Positions 7,800 through 15,319 of a DNA stretch of 18,135 bases are shown piece after piece (the stretch's first letter is position 1; every line of letters starts with the position of its first letter). Origin of the DNA: JBBQVS01 sp038211295. GTDB taxonomy: Bacteria; Chloroflexota; Ktedonobacteria; Ktedonobacterales; Ktedonobacteraceae. Made by a program: the position numbers and the translations under genes. The stretch lies in assembly GCA_038211295.1 (NCBI GenBank), contig JBBQVS010000080.1:1-18135 (forward strand), given 5' to 3'. The notes beneath the pieces were generated by a model. That model was not told the DNA's origin and made no database searches. It saw nothing but the letters and a program-made list of their open reading frames with translations.

Positions 7800-8384
7800 A
7801 TGTCACAGGAAGAATTTCAGTCTCTGCTTCACTTTTTTAAGGTGCTTGCGGACGAGAACAGGCTCAAGTTGCTGGGTATTCTCGCCAGTGGTGAGCGCAG
7901 TGTAGAGGAGTTGGCGACCCTGCTCAAACTCAAAGCACCAACTATCTCGCATCATCTCGCGCGACTCAAAGAGTTGAATCTGGTCGGGATGCGTGCCGAT
8001 GGGAATACTCATTATTACTGGCTTGATGCCGAAGCTCTACACACCACCAACAAACTGTTGTTGACGCCACAAAAAATGGCCTCACTAGTCGATGATGTGC
8101 GAGGTGACGCGTGGGAGCGTAAGGTGCTAAAAGACTTCTTCGAGGGAACGCGGTTGAAGGAAATTCCGGCGAGTCCCAAGAAGCGCGGTGTGATTCTCAA
8201 GTGGTTAGCCAACCAGTTCGAGTACAATGTTCTCTATAAAGAGGCACAGGTCAACGAGATTCTGCAACGGCATCACGAAGACTCGGCATCGTTGAGGCGC
8301 GAACTCATCAGCGCGAACGTTGGACTTATGCAACGCGAGAATGGTGTCTACTGGCGTGTCGCACAGGTGCAAGATGCAGTGTAA
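7800..8384 (+). CDS. ArsR-family transcriptional regulator with C-terminal DUF2087 domain
   Basis: A 194-aa regulator. The winged helix-turn-helix (about 8-80) begins LLHFFKVLADENRLKLLGIL and has the recognition-helix stretch KAPTISHHLARLKELNLV. The C-terminal region (about 118-187), with LKEIPASPKKRGVILKWL, VNEILQRHH and LRRELI plus YWRV, matches the DUF2087 pattern. No cysteine occurs anywhere, so the classic thiolate metal site (ELCVCDL) is absent and metal sensing of that type is unlikely. AAAGAG at 7788-7793 precedes the ATG. The strong promoter upstream carries symmetric elements that suggest autorepression. The nearest downstream gene is an amino acid permease 157 bases away on the same strand. 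The effector is unknown. Confidence 0.9.
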   Translation: MSQEEFQSLLHFFKVLADENRLKLLGILASGERSVEELATLLKLKAPTISHHLARLKELNLVGMRADGNTHYYWLDAEALHTTNKLLLTPQKMASLVDDVRGDAWERKVLKDFFEGTRLKEIPASPKKRGVILKWLANQFEYNVLYKEAQVNEILQRHHEDSASLRRELISANVGLMQRENGVYWRVAQVQDAV

Positions 8385-8398
8385 GAAAGCGTGTAACC

Positions 8399-8522
8399 CT
8401 TTTGTTGAGTTGACACGTATACCAGAGACAACATCGATTTTCTCATGCGCTTCTACGGAAAACGCATGAGTAGAATGTTAAGTATACATCTTGGTAGGTT
8501 GTCCTGTAGCCGTCAACAAAAG
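8399..8522 (+). promoter_or_regulatory. Candidate structured RNA element before the amino acid permease
   Basis: This gap between the regulator and the permease contains several nested inverted repeats. P1 pairs CTTTTGTTGA (8399-8408) with TCAACAAAAG (8513-8522), ten perfect base pairs. P2 pairs GACAAC (8427-8432) with GTTGTC (8498-8503). P3 pairs CTCATGCG (8442-8449) with CGCATGAG (8463-8470) and contains TTC-TACG-GAA, a UNCG-type tetraloop closed by C-G. TACCA (8420-8424) can instead pair with TGGTA (8492-8496), which competes with P2. The 3' arm of P1 ends 7 bases before AGGAG (8530-8534). As RNA, P1 needs transcription from upstream, for instance read-through from the arsR-like gene. I do not recognise a known riboswitch class. 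Confidence 0.35.
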
Positions 8523-8541
8523 TGAGAACAGGAGATACACA

Positions 8542-9987
8542 ATGGCACAAAGGCCGTTAAGCGACCTCTGGCGTATCAAGCCAATCGACCTTATCATGAA
8601 GCAAAGTGGCGATAAAGAGCATGGTCTCAAGCGCACTTTGAATGCATTCAGTATCACACTCCTCGGTATTGGTGCCATTGTCGGTACGGGCATTTTTGTC
8701 CTGACGGGCGTTGCTTCCGCGAAGTATGCCGGGCCGGGTTTGATCTTCTCGTTTGTCCTGGCGGGTATTGTGAGTGGGCTAGCCGCAATCTGTTACGCGG
8801 AATTCGCAAGCACAGTGCCGATATCGGGCAGTGCCTATACGTACTCTTACGCGACGCTTGGTGAACTCATCGCGTGGATTATTGGCTGGGACTTAATTCT
8901 GGAGTACGCGGTAGGCGCGGGCGCGGTGAGTATTGGTTGGTCGGGCTATATTGTCGACCTACTCAAAAGCGCGTTTGGTATTGTCATTCCTAAAGCACTC
9001 ACAGAGTCACCCTTTTCGGGGGGTATCGTCAACCTGCCTGCTCTGCTGATTATTCTCGTTGTCACGGCTCTACTTGTGCTGGGGACTTCCGAGAGTACCA
9101 TGGTCAATAACATTATGGTGATGGTCAAGCTAGCGGTAATTATCTTCTTTCTCGTTGTTGGCTTTGGGCATATCAATCCCGCGAACTGGCAACCATTTCT
9201 TCCCTATGGGGTAGGCGGCGTCTTTCGCGGCGCGAGCGTTATCTTCTTCGCATACATTGGTTTTGACCAGATTTCCACCTCGGCGGAGGAGACGAAAAAC
9301 CCCGCCCGCGATCTGCCAATCGGCATTTTTGTGAGCCTTCTGGTCTGTACTGTACTCTACATTGCTGTAACAGCAGTTCTCACGGGCGTTGTCTCATATA
9401 AGCAACTCAACGTTGCATCGCCCGTATCGCACTCGCTGATTTTGCTGGGCCTGAACACCGCCGGCGCGATCATCTCGGTGGGCGCGGTCTGTGGCCTGAC
9501 AACCGTACTGATTGTCTTGCTCTATGGGCAGAGCCGTGTCTTCTTCGCGATGGCGCGTGATGGTCTCCTGCCAAAGCTGTTCTCACGGGTGCATCCACGT
9601 TTTCGTACACCGTATATCTCCAGTATTCTCGTTGGCGTGTTTGTCGCGCTAATCGGTGGCTTCATCCCGATTGATATTGTGGCGGAGCTAACAAACATCG
9701 GTACGCTGGCGGCGTTTATTCTGGTCTCTGTTGCCGTGCTGGTGTTGCGCCGTACACAACCAGACCTGAAACGTGGCTATCGCGTGCCACTCGTGCCGTT
9801 CATTCCAATCCTGTCAGTCATCGCCTCAACCGTCCTCATCTTTAGCCTTCCGCTCGTCACGCTGGGCCGCTTCGTCGCATGGCTGGCGATTGGCTTGCTT
9901 ATCTACTTTGTATACAGTCGTAGAAGAAGCCATCTGGAAACGGGCGAGGGTGCGACGGAAAGCGAGCAGGCTGTAGGCGATGCGTAG
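8542..9987 (+). CDS. APC-superfamily amino acid permease (cationic amino acid transporter-like)
   Basis: A 481-aa polytopic membrane protein with about 12 hydrophobic helices. It contains the APC hallmark GIGAIVGTGIFVLTG (42-56) in TM1 and FFAYIGFDQISTSAEETKNP in the TM6 and following-loop region. It also has ARDGLLPKLFSRVHPRFRTP, the loop typical of the CAT/YfnA subgroup. These proteins import amino acids by proton symport or exchange; specificity cannot be read by eye. The start is set by AGGAG at 8530-8534, seven bases before the ATG at 8542. An in-frame TTG at 8491 would add 17 residues without a ribosome site and is rejected. The gene follows the ArsR-DUF2087 regulator and a structured intercistronic segment and ends before a long hairpin. 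The short charged tail is ordinary. Confidence 0.93.
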   Translation: MAQRPLSDLWRIKPIDLIMKQSGDKEHGLKRTLNAFSITLLGIGAIVGTGIFVLTGVASAKYAGPGLIFSFVLAGIVSGLAAICYAEFASTVPISGSAYTYSYATLGELIAWIIGWDLILEYAVGAGAVSIGWSGYIVDLLKSAFGIVIPKALTESPFSGGIVNLPALLIILVVTALLVLGTSESTMVNNIMVMVKLAVIIFFLVVGFGHINPANWQPFLPYGVGGVFRGASVIFFAYIGFDQISTSAEETKNPARDLPIGIFVSLLVCTVLYIAVTAVLTGVVSYKQLNVASPVSHSLILLGLNTAGAIISVGAVCGLTTVLIVLLYGQSRVFFAMARDGLLPKLFSRVHPRFRTPYISSILVGVFVALIGGFIPIDIVAELTNIGTLAAFILVSVAVLVLRRTQPDLKRGYRVPLVPFIPILSVIASTVLIFSLPLVTLGRFVAWLAIGLLIYFVYSRRRSHLETGEGATESEQAVGDA

Positions 9988-10007
9988 GGGAGAGGGGCAA
10001 TTCTCAA

Positions 10008-10057
10008 CGAGAGGAGGCCCTATTCACCACATGTGCGGTGAATAGGGCCTCCTCTCG
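10008..10057. terminator. Perfect 21-bp hairpin between convergent genes
   Basis: Arms at 10008-10028 and 10037-10057 are fully complementary with loop ACATGTGC (10029-10036). It starts 20 bases after the permease stop and ends 12 bases before the stop of the minus-strand gene, so it should act as a shared bidirectional terminator. Neither side has a proper T-run. Confidence 0.75.
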
Positions 10058-10069
10058 TATCAGGAAGTG

Positions 10070-10792
10070 TCAAGACACTATGTTGTTTGCCTCGGTGGCT
10101 TGTACGAGTCGAGCGGCACGTGCTTTGTCACCTTGTCTTTGTCCATGTCGTGAATAGAGCATCGTCCATAGCATAATCGCGCCAAGAATGCCATAAAAGA
10201 CGAACGGTGAGACAATCAAGAATTGCGTGATGGTCAGTGTGAACACAAGGTAGGTGCGTACCACCGCTTCGAGCAGAAAACCAAAGCCCCACACGGCGGT
10301 AGATACACGCATGGAGGTGCGAAAGCCGGGGTACTGCCAGAAGTTGTTGAATTCTGCGACCTTCTGTGGTATATTGCCCGTCGCAAAGTGGCGTGCGAAG
10401 TAGAAACCGAGCGGCCTGGGGAAAAGAAGTGATACTATATACGTCAGGCCGAACGCCGCCGTGTAATATGACTCACGAATAAGCAGCAGGCGCGGGCTAC
10501 CGCCAAGCACAATCAGGATAATACTGATCGCGATGGAAAGCAGCGAGAGGCCCGCGATGAGGTCTATACGGCCTTTGCGTAGTATACCAAACAGGGCATC
10601 GAGCATGGGTGGAATGCCGGAAATAACAAGCGCCCAGAAATCTGAAAGGTTTGTATAACTCTTGAGAAGCTGAAAAATTACTATTGGCAAAACTGCGTTG
10701 ACGATAACGCTATAGACAATGCCTAAAATTGTTGCACGCACTTTTGCTTTGTTTGCGCTTTTCTCGTGTGTTGATACAGTTTCTGTTGCCAT
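10070..10792 (-). CDS. VC0807-family-like integral membrane protein
   Basis: A 240-aa membrane protein with about six hydrophobic helices and a charged C-terminal tail (RHGQRQGDKARAARL). Segments such as ISGIPPMLDALFGILRKGRIDL, ILIVLGGSPRLLLIRESYYTA and LLFPRPLGFYFARHF (split here) resemble the VC0807 family of uncharacterised bacterial membrane proteins. I recognise the style but know no biochemical role. AGGAG on the minus strand (10805-10801) lies eight bases before the ATG (10792-10790). It is transcribed alone, divergent from the uracil-DNA glycosylase and convergent with the permease. A minus-strand TATAGA about 35 bases upstream of the ATG could be its -10 box, without a good -35 partner. 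Family call moderate, gene itself firm. Confidence 0.85.
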   Translation of the reverse strand: MATETVSTHEKSANKAKVRATILGIVYSVIVNAVLPIVIFQLLKSYTNLSDFWALVISGIPPMLDALFGILRKGRIDLIAGLSLLSIAISIILIVLGGSPRLLLIRESYYTAAFGLTYIVSLLFPRPLGFYFARHFATGNIPQKVAEFNNFWQYPGFRTSMRVSTAVWGFGFLLEAVVRTYLVFTLTITQFLIVSPFVFYGILGAIMLWTMLYSRHGQRQGDKARAARLVQATEANNIVS

Positions 10793-10830
10793 ACTGGTGG
10801 CTCCTACCTTCCTCTAATGTTCTATAATTC

Positions 10831-10862
10831 CTGTGAGACAGTGAAAGAGCGTTTGCTGTCTC
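10831..10862. promoter_or_regulatory. Inverted repeat in the divergent membrane protein/ung intergenic region
   Basis: GAGACAG (10835-10841) and CTGTCTC (10856-10862) form a perfect 7-base inverted repeat around 14 bases. The left arm also belongs to CTGT-GAG-ACAG (10831-10841). The site lies between two divergent genes and could be an operator for either, or chance. No regulator is obvious. Confidence 0.3.
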
Positions 10863-10978
10863 TGATAGAAGTATAAAATCGCCGAGGTAAAAACAGAAGT
10901 GCAAAAAGTCACTCCGCTTCACTGTGTCTTTTGGCACGGGTGTATAGAGAGAAAAATTCCAGAAAGGCCATGCTTGTT

Positions 10979-11656
10979 ATGCAAATAGACCTTCCCGCGT
11001 CCTGGCAGCATCTGCTTGCTGCTGAGATCGAGCAACCATATTTTCAACTATTACAGCGTTTTGTAGATACTGAACGGCAACAGTACGCTGTTTTCCCATC
11101 GGAGCAAGAAGTCTTTTCGGCGTTGAAGCTGACACTCTATGAAGATGTAAATGTTTTGCTTCTTGGTCAAGACCCGTATCACGATGATGGTCAAGCGCAT
11201 GGGCTATGCTTCTCGGTACGTCCGGGTGTCAGACCACCGCCCTCGTTGGTCAACATGTATAAAGAGTTACAGAGCGATGTTGGTTTTCATATCCCCAGTA
11301 ACGGCTATCTAGTTCCCTGGGCGCAGCAGGGGATGCTGATGTTAAACGCGGTCTTGACGGTTCGCGCCCACATGCCAAACTCGCACAAAAATCGCGGGTG
11401 GGAGATGTTTACCGACGCCATCATTCGGCGTGTCAACGCGAAAGAGAGTCGCGTCGTATTCGTCCTGTGGGGCGCGTATGCTCAGAAGAAGAGTAGTCTG
11501 ATTGACACTACTCGTCACACCATTGTACAATCCGCCCATCCCTCTCCGCTCTCCGCACGTAATGGCTTCTTTGGTAGTAAGCCTTTCTCGACAATCAACA
11601 CTGTTTTGCGTGAGGCAGGCAAGCCCGAAATTGACTGGCGATTGCCGAACGTGTAG
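10979..11656 (+). CDS. ung: Uracil-DNA glycosylase, family 1
   Basis: A 225-aa enzyme that removes uracil from DNA in base excision repair. Family-1 motifs are complete: the water-activating loop GQDPYH (63-68) with catalytic Asp65, GQAHGLCFSVRPG (71-83), the uracil-binding Asn in MLNAVLTVRA (Asn123) and the DNA-intercalation loop HPSPLSA (187-193) with His187. VFVLWGAYAQKK and the C-terminal IDWRLP also match. Length is normal. I prefer the ATG at 10979 (MQIDLPASW), 11 bases after AGAAAGG (10961-10967). The ATG at 10970 adds three residues and lies only two bases from that site. A longer reading from TTG at 10931 is not supported. It is divergent from the VC0807-like gene and ends before a U-tract terminator. 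Confidence 0.96.
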   Translation: MQIDLPASWQHLLAAEIEQPYFQLLQRFVDTERQQYAVFPSEQEVFSALKLTLYEDVNVLLLGQDPYHDDGQAHGLCFSVRPGVRPPPSLVNMYKELQSDVGFHIPSNGYLVPWAQQGMLMLNAVLTVRAHMPNSHKNRGWEMFTDAIIRRVNAKESRVVFVLWGAYAQKKSSLIDTTRHTIVQSAHPSPLSARNGFFGSKPFSTINTVLREAGKPEIDWRLPNV

Positions 11657-11689
11657 TGTTCTCTCCTCAGTTCTAGTAGCACACAAGCA

Positions 11690-11722
11690 GGGGCAGACAT
11701 CGATGATGCCTGCCCCGCTTTT
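11690..11722. terminator. Intrinsic terminator after ung
   Basis: GGGGCAG (11690-11696) pairs with CTGCCCC (11710-11716). Inside, CATC (11698-11701) pairs with GATG (11705-11708) around a GAT loop, with one A/C mismatch. GC then TTTT (11719-11722) follows, a proper though short U-tract. It lies between ung and the end of the convergent glucodextranase-like gene and may serve both. Confidence 0.75.
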
Positions 11723-11736
11723 CATACGCACAACGT

Positions 11737-14700
11737 TTACGGAACAACAATATCCTGTAACACGACAGGGCCTAACGTGTAGTCCAGTTCTTTCGCTTGA
11801 TCCACACCTGCGGGTGTCAGTGTGTCCAGAACTTTAGGAACCGTGTTGGGGTCTACCGTGCAATGTGGGTCGGCACTTGCAGTCGCGCAGACGCCAAAGG
11901 TATAGCCACTCGGTGTCGCGGTAAAGCCACGCGCCCCATCGGTTCCAAAGCCATCCTGTCCCGTCAATGTGACTGTAAAGCCCCAACCGGAGCCGGGGGT
12001 GCCGCCGAGCGACGCGGTGGGAACGCTAAAGGTGATGAAGCGCGAAATGGCGTTGGCACCAATCGTAATCGTTCCTGCACCTGCTCCGCTCGCATCAACG
12101 TACTTCTGTCCGAAGCCCTGCACCTCTAGCAAACGACTCCACGCCGCGCTACTTGCGATTGTGTAGTTGCGTGATGCATACGCTGCCTGCGTCGAGGTCG
12201 TCGTCGCGGTAGGATTATGCACATACACATCTACCAACTGCGCTCCCAGTGGACTGCCAAACGTGGGTGAGAGGTCGCTTACCTGCACCTTGAAGGTTGT
12301 TGTCGCGCCATCGGGACTCACGATCACGCGAAACTGTGTGATATCGAACGCGCCCTTATGGAAATCGCTTGCCGTCGGGTACGCGTAGTTGCCCGGCCCG
12401 TTGTCGTCGCCCTTGGGGTCTGTCTGGTCAAGCACTACCTTGCCGGGGGTGAAATCGTAGACAATACCGCGCTCGACATGTGCCGTCGCACCCGACGGGC
12501 TAACCGCGACAATGTTGAGAATTGTCGTACCGCCAGTTACCGCGAGCGAGACGCTAAATGTGCCATCGGGATTAGTTTTCACCATTGTGGTCGTCGTTTG
12601 GTTGTTCGCGTCGGTGTTTGTCGCGGCAATGTAGATGGTGTTGCCCGCCACCGATGTACCCGTGACTGTGACCGAGGGACTCGTTACCGCTGACTGGTCG
12701 GTGGGCGACGTAACGGTAAGTTGTGTCTCCCCCTGCTGATGCACCACATAGCGATTGTACGTATTGGTTGGTCGCTCCAATGGCTTGTTCGCGGCAATAT
12801 CGAGGAGCAGACGTGGGAAGACCGCCTCTGACCATGTGAGCGGGGCGGCAGAGCCAGCAGGCTTGCCATTGACAAAACCAATCGAAGCCTGTGTTGGGTC
12901 AGTTCCATAGGGCGAGGCCGCGAGGTTTGTGGTATCCCAGTCCTGCTCAGGAATCATGCCGACGCCAGAGCCAAAGAGGCGCATGGTGTTGAGCAAAGGC
13001 ACTGCCGCGCTTGTATTGCCAGCCGCGACATTATACTCACCGCGCTCCTCCGTAAGTAGAGGCCAGACGTGGCCCGTGCCGGAATTGGTCGCGGCCCACG
13101 GGCGGCCGGTTGTGCTATCATCACCATAGCCATCGCCATTGTAACGGAGCCAGCCCTGCCCACTATCGGTGGTCTTCGCGATGGTCGCGTCAACAACTGG
13201 CAGTGATTCGGTAATCGCGGGGTCATTCGCGGACTTGAGGCCAAGCCTCACCAACTCTAAGAAGCCTGCATCGATAACCGAGCGTTGATCGACGGTTGGG
13301 CCACCATTGCCCAGACCATACGAGATCGCCGCATTCGGGTCGCCTGTCTTTGAGAGGCGAATATAATATGGATGATTGGCTAAAGGCCCCGTCGTTGTAA
13401 CCGTATATTTCTCAATCGAACGCTGCCAATCGTCCGCGACACCAAGCCAGACATTCGCGCTCACTGTGTCGCCATTGACACGCGCGATATCAGCCGCCGC
13501 GACCAGACCCGCGATCTCTGCGGCGATGGTCGAAGGTGAGTAGCCGGTTTGCTCTTCCCAACGTTCAACGCCATAGGAAGGGCCATGACTGCTGACGAAG
13601 TTCGCGGCAGGTCTGATGTGGTTTGTGTAGAGACTGCTATCCTTCATGCCAAGTTGATAGGCCATGATGATTGGATAGCTTGCCTCGTCTAGCTGTGTAC
13701 CATTCGAGTCAGGCGCGGTTAGGCCATTCAACAAGCTGTTGCGGGGAATTGAACCATCGGCTTGCTGCTGCTTGTTGAACAGGTACGTCACGAGATCGCG
13801 TGCTGTCGTGAGGTCGCCATCGAGGTAGAAGCCCGTCCATGCCTCGTACAGGTCGCGTGCGAAGACCTCGCGATACGAGCCGAAGTACAGGTTATTGGGG
13901 TCGCCAGCCGAGACCGCCTGCCCCCATGGGGAAGCGAGGCTTGCCACTTCGGCACCCGCGAACGTTTTGTCTTCGGACGCTTTGATGACGTTCGCGCTCA
14001 GATAATACTGATCTACCAGTGCCGACCACGTGGCCTTAGAGGTGCCTTTCAAGCTCGATGGCGGCTCATTTAAGCCATTGTCGTAGCTCTCCCAGCCACG
14101 TTCAAAGTTCTGTTGTGTCTTCTCGAAGGAAGTTGCAAGTGTCCCCTCAGCAGCCTTTACCGCGTCGGCCTGGTTGCTGCCAAAGCCTAGTGCGAGATCG
14201 ACCTTGTCGCCCTGCGTCAAGTCGAGTTGCATTGTCTGAGCCACATGTCCGTTAAGGGCCTGCCCATAGAGTGCGGTCAGCTTGTGCGACGCGTCCAACT
14301 GCGTTTGTCCGTCGCTTGCGGCACCCGCGAAGCCGTTGCTCGTCTGCAAAAATGGTAATGCAGAGTCAAGCGCACTGTACACGGGAACCGCGTAGGTGCG
14401 ATTGACCGCATTGCTCTTAGTATTTGTGTCATAGGCGATTGGAATAGCGTGGCCTGTGGAGGTGTCTATAGTTGTATTGTCAGCACCGCCATTGCTGGTG
14501 CCGCCGCCACCGTTGCCATTGATAATAGGTTCGTAGCGAACATAGAGTTGATAGTTGTTGCGCTTGCCCACAAGAGCCTGAAAGCGAGCGTGCATAACAA
14601 CAGTATTGCGTTTTGGATCGGTCAAATAGTCAGTGATAATGCGATACTTACCGTTATTCGCGGTTGTTGTCACGCGACAATCCAGCGCGTTCTTGTCAAG

Positions 14701-15072
14701 TAACGCAACGGTATAGGTGGTGTCGCGGGTCTGTACATCCGTAAATGTGCTGCCATCGGTGACGATATATTGCAGCGAATGCACATTTGTATTGTCGATG
14801 GTCGGGTAATACACATCGCTTAATACACCCCCTGCCAGCGTATACCAGACCTTTGAGGTTGTGTTACGGGCAGTCCCCACGCAATCTTTGCGTGCGAGGT
14901 CGAAGTGTGAAAGCGTCCCCGGCCCATCCGCCGCGGCAATTTGCGGTGCTGTAGCGAACGTTGTGGTGTGGGACGCGAGCGAAAAGCAAAGCGAGAGGAG
15001 TAATGCGAGAACCAACATTCCCAACGGAATGCTTATGCGCCAACGCGGGCGCGTAGAGGCGGGCAAAGACAT
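11737..15072 (-). CDS. Secreted GH15 glucodextranase/glucoamylase, multidomain
   Basis: A 1111-aa exported enzyme that should release glucose from the non-reducing ends of dextran or starch-type glucans. It has an N-terminal signal peptide (basic start, then SIPLGMLVLALLLSLCFSLA, cut near residue 40) and a β-sandwich N-domain of glucodextranase type (about 50-335). The (α/α)6 GH15 catalytic domain follows (about 345-765), then an Ig-like bacterial domain (about 784-873) and a C-terminal glucodextranase-C/binding module (about 877-1111, DPKGDDNGPGNYAYP). The expected catalytic acids are present: Glu676 in LLTEERGEY and Glu709 in GMIPEQDWD. The four-part layout and length resemble Arthrobacter glucodextranase. 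The start is placed at 15072 because AAAGGAGA lies eight bases upstream. A GTG at 15120 would add 16 residues that spoil the signal peptide. No anchor is seen, so it is probably released. Confidence 0.93.
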   Translation of the reverse strand: MSLPASTRPRWRISIPLGMLVLALLLSLCFSLASHTTTFATAPQIAAADGPGTLSHFDLARKDCVGTARNTTSKVWYTLAGGVLSDVYYPTIDNTNVHSLQYIVTDGSTFTDVQTRDTTYTVALLDKNALDCRVTTTANNGKYRIITDYLTDPKRNTVVMHARFQALVGKRNNYQLYVRYEPIINGNGGGGTSNGGADNTTIDTSTGHAIPIAYDTNTKSNAVNRTYAVPVYSALDSALPFLQTSNGFAGAASDGQTQLDASHKLTALYGQALNGHVAQTMQLDLTQGDKVDLALGFGSNQADAVKAAEGTLATSFEKTQQNFERGWESYDNGLNEPPSSLKGTSKATWSALVDQYYLSANVIKASEDKTFAGAEVASLASPWGQAVSAGDPNNLYFGSYREVFARDLYEAWTGFYLDGDLTTARDLVTYLFNKQQQADGSIPRNSLLNGLTAPDSNGTQLDEASYPIIMAYQLGMKDSSLYTNHIRPAANFVSSHGPSYGVERWEEQTGYSPSTIAAEIAGLVAAADIARVNGDTVSANVWLGVADDWQRSIEKYTVTTTGPLANHPYYIRLSKTGDPNAAISYGLGNGGPTVDQRSVIDAGFLELVRLGLKSANDPAITESLPVVDATIAKTTDSGQGWLRYNGDGYGDDSTTGRPWAATNSGTGHVWPLLTEERGEYNVAAGNTSAAVPLLNTMRLFGSGVGMIPEQDWDTTNLAASPYGTDPTQASIGFVNGKPAGSAAPLTWSEAVFPRLLLDIAANKPLERPTNTYNRYVVHQQGETQLTVTSPTDQSAVTSPSVTVTGTSVAGNTIYIAATNTDANNQTTTTMVKTNPDGTFSVSLAVTGGTTILNIVAVSPSGATAHVERGIVYDFTPGKVVLDQTDPKGDDNGPGNYAYPTASDFHKGAFDITQFRVIVSPDGATTTFKVQVSDLSPTFGSPLGAQLVDVYVHNPTATTTSTQAAYASRNYTIASSAAWSRLLEVQGFGQKYVDASGAGAGTITIGANAISRFITFSVPTASLGGTPGSGWGFTVTLTGQDGFGTDGARGFTATPSGYTFGVCATASADPHCTVDPNTVPKVLDTLTPAGVDQAKELDYTLGPVVLQDIVVP

Positions 15073-15125
15073 AAGAGGCTTCTCCTTTGAATTGTTCCAC
15101 TTACATAAATTGGGTGCCACAAAAC

Positions 15126-15178
15126 AGTATAACAGATACCACGCAAAAAAAGTATACCTTTGGACACTAAATTGTTGA
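15126..15178 (-). promoter_or_regulatory. Candidate promoter region of the glucodextranase-like gene
   Basis: On the minus strand two TATACT boxes occur, at 15156-15151 and 15131-15126. The first has TCAACA (15178-15173) 16 bases upstream, four of six matches to the -35 consensus. The second has no good -35. Both are 55-85 bases before the ATG at 15072. On the plus side of this 247-base gap, TATAAA at 15225-15230 might serve the MFS gene, also without a clear -35. No hairpin or other gene was seen in the gap. Confidence 0.3.
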
Positions 15179-15319
15179 ATGCTAAACCTTTAAGGAAAAA
15201 CTCATCCCTTTCCGCAAAATGTTGTATAAATACAGCATGGGGATTGTGCCTGCTTTTCCGCGTCAATGGGGCGCATTTCTGTTTAGCTTTATGTCTGTTC
15301 GCGAGAGGAAACGGGAATC

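Noticed and set aside
8410..8438. TTGACA at 8410-8415 as a -35 box for the amino acid permease
   Set aside because: At 16-18 bases downstream there is only CATCGAT-like sequence, a poor -10. The element also overlaps the inverted-repeat region, so I left it as uncertain.
8491..8541. TTG start at 8491 for the amino acid permease
   Set aside because: It has no ribosome site, while the ATG at 8542 has AGGAG at ideal spacing and a typical APC N-terminus.
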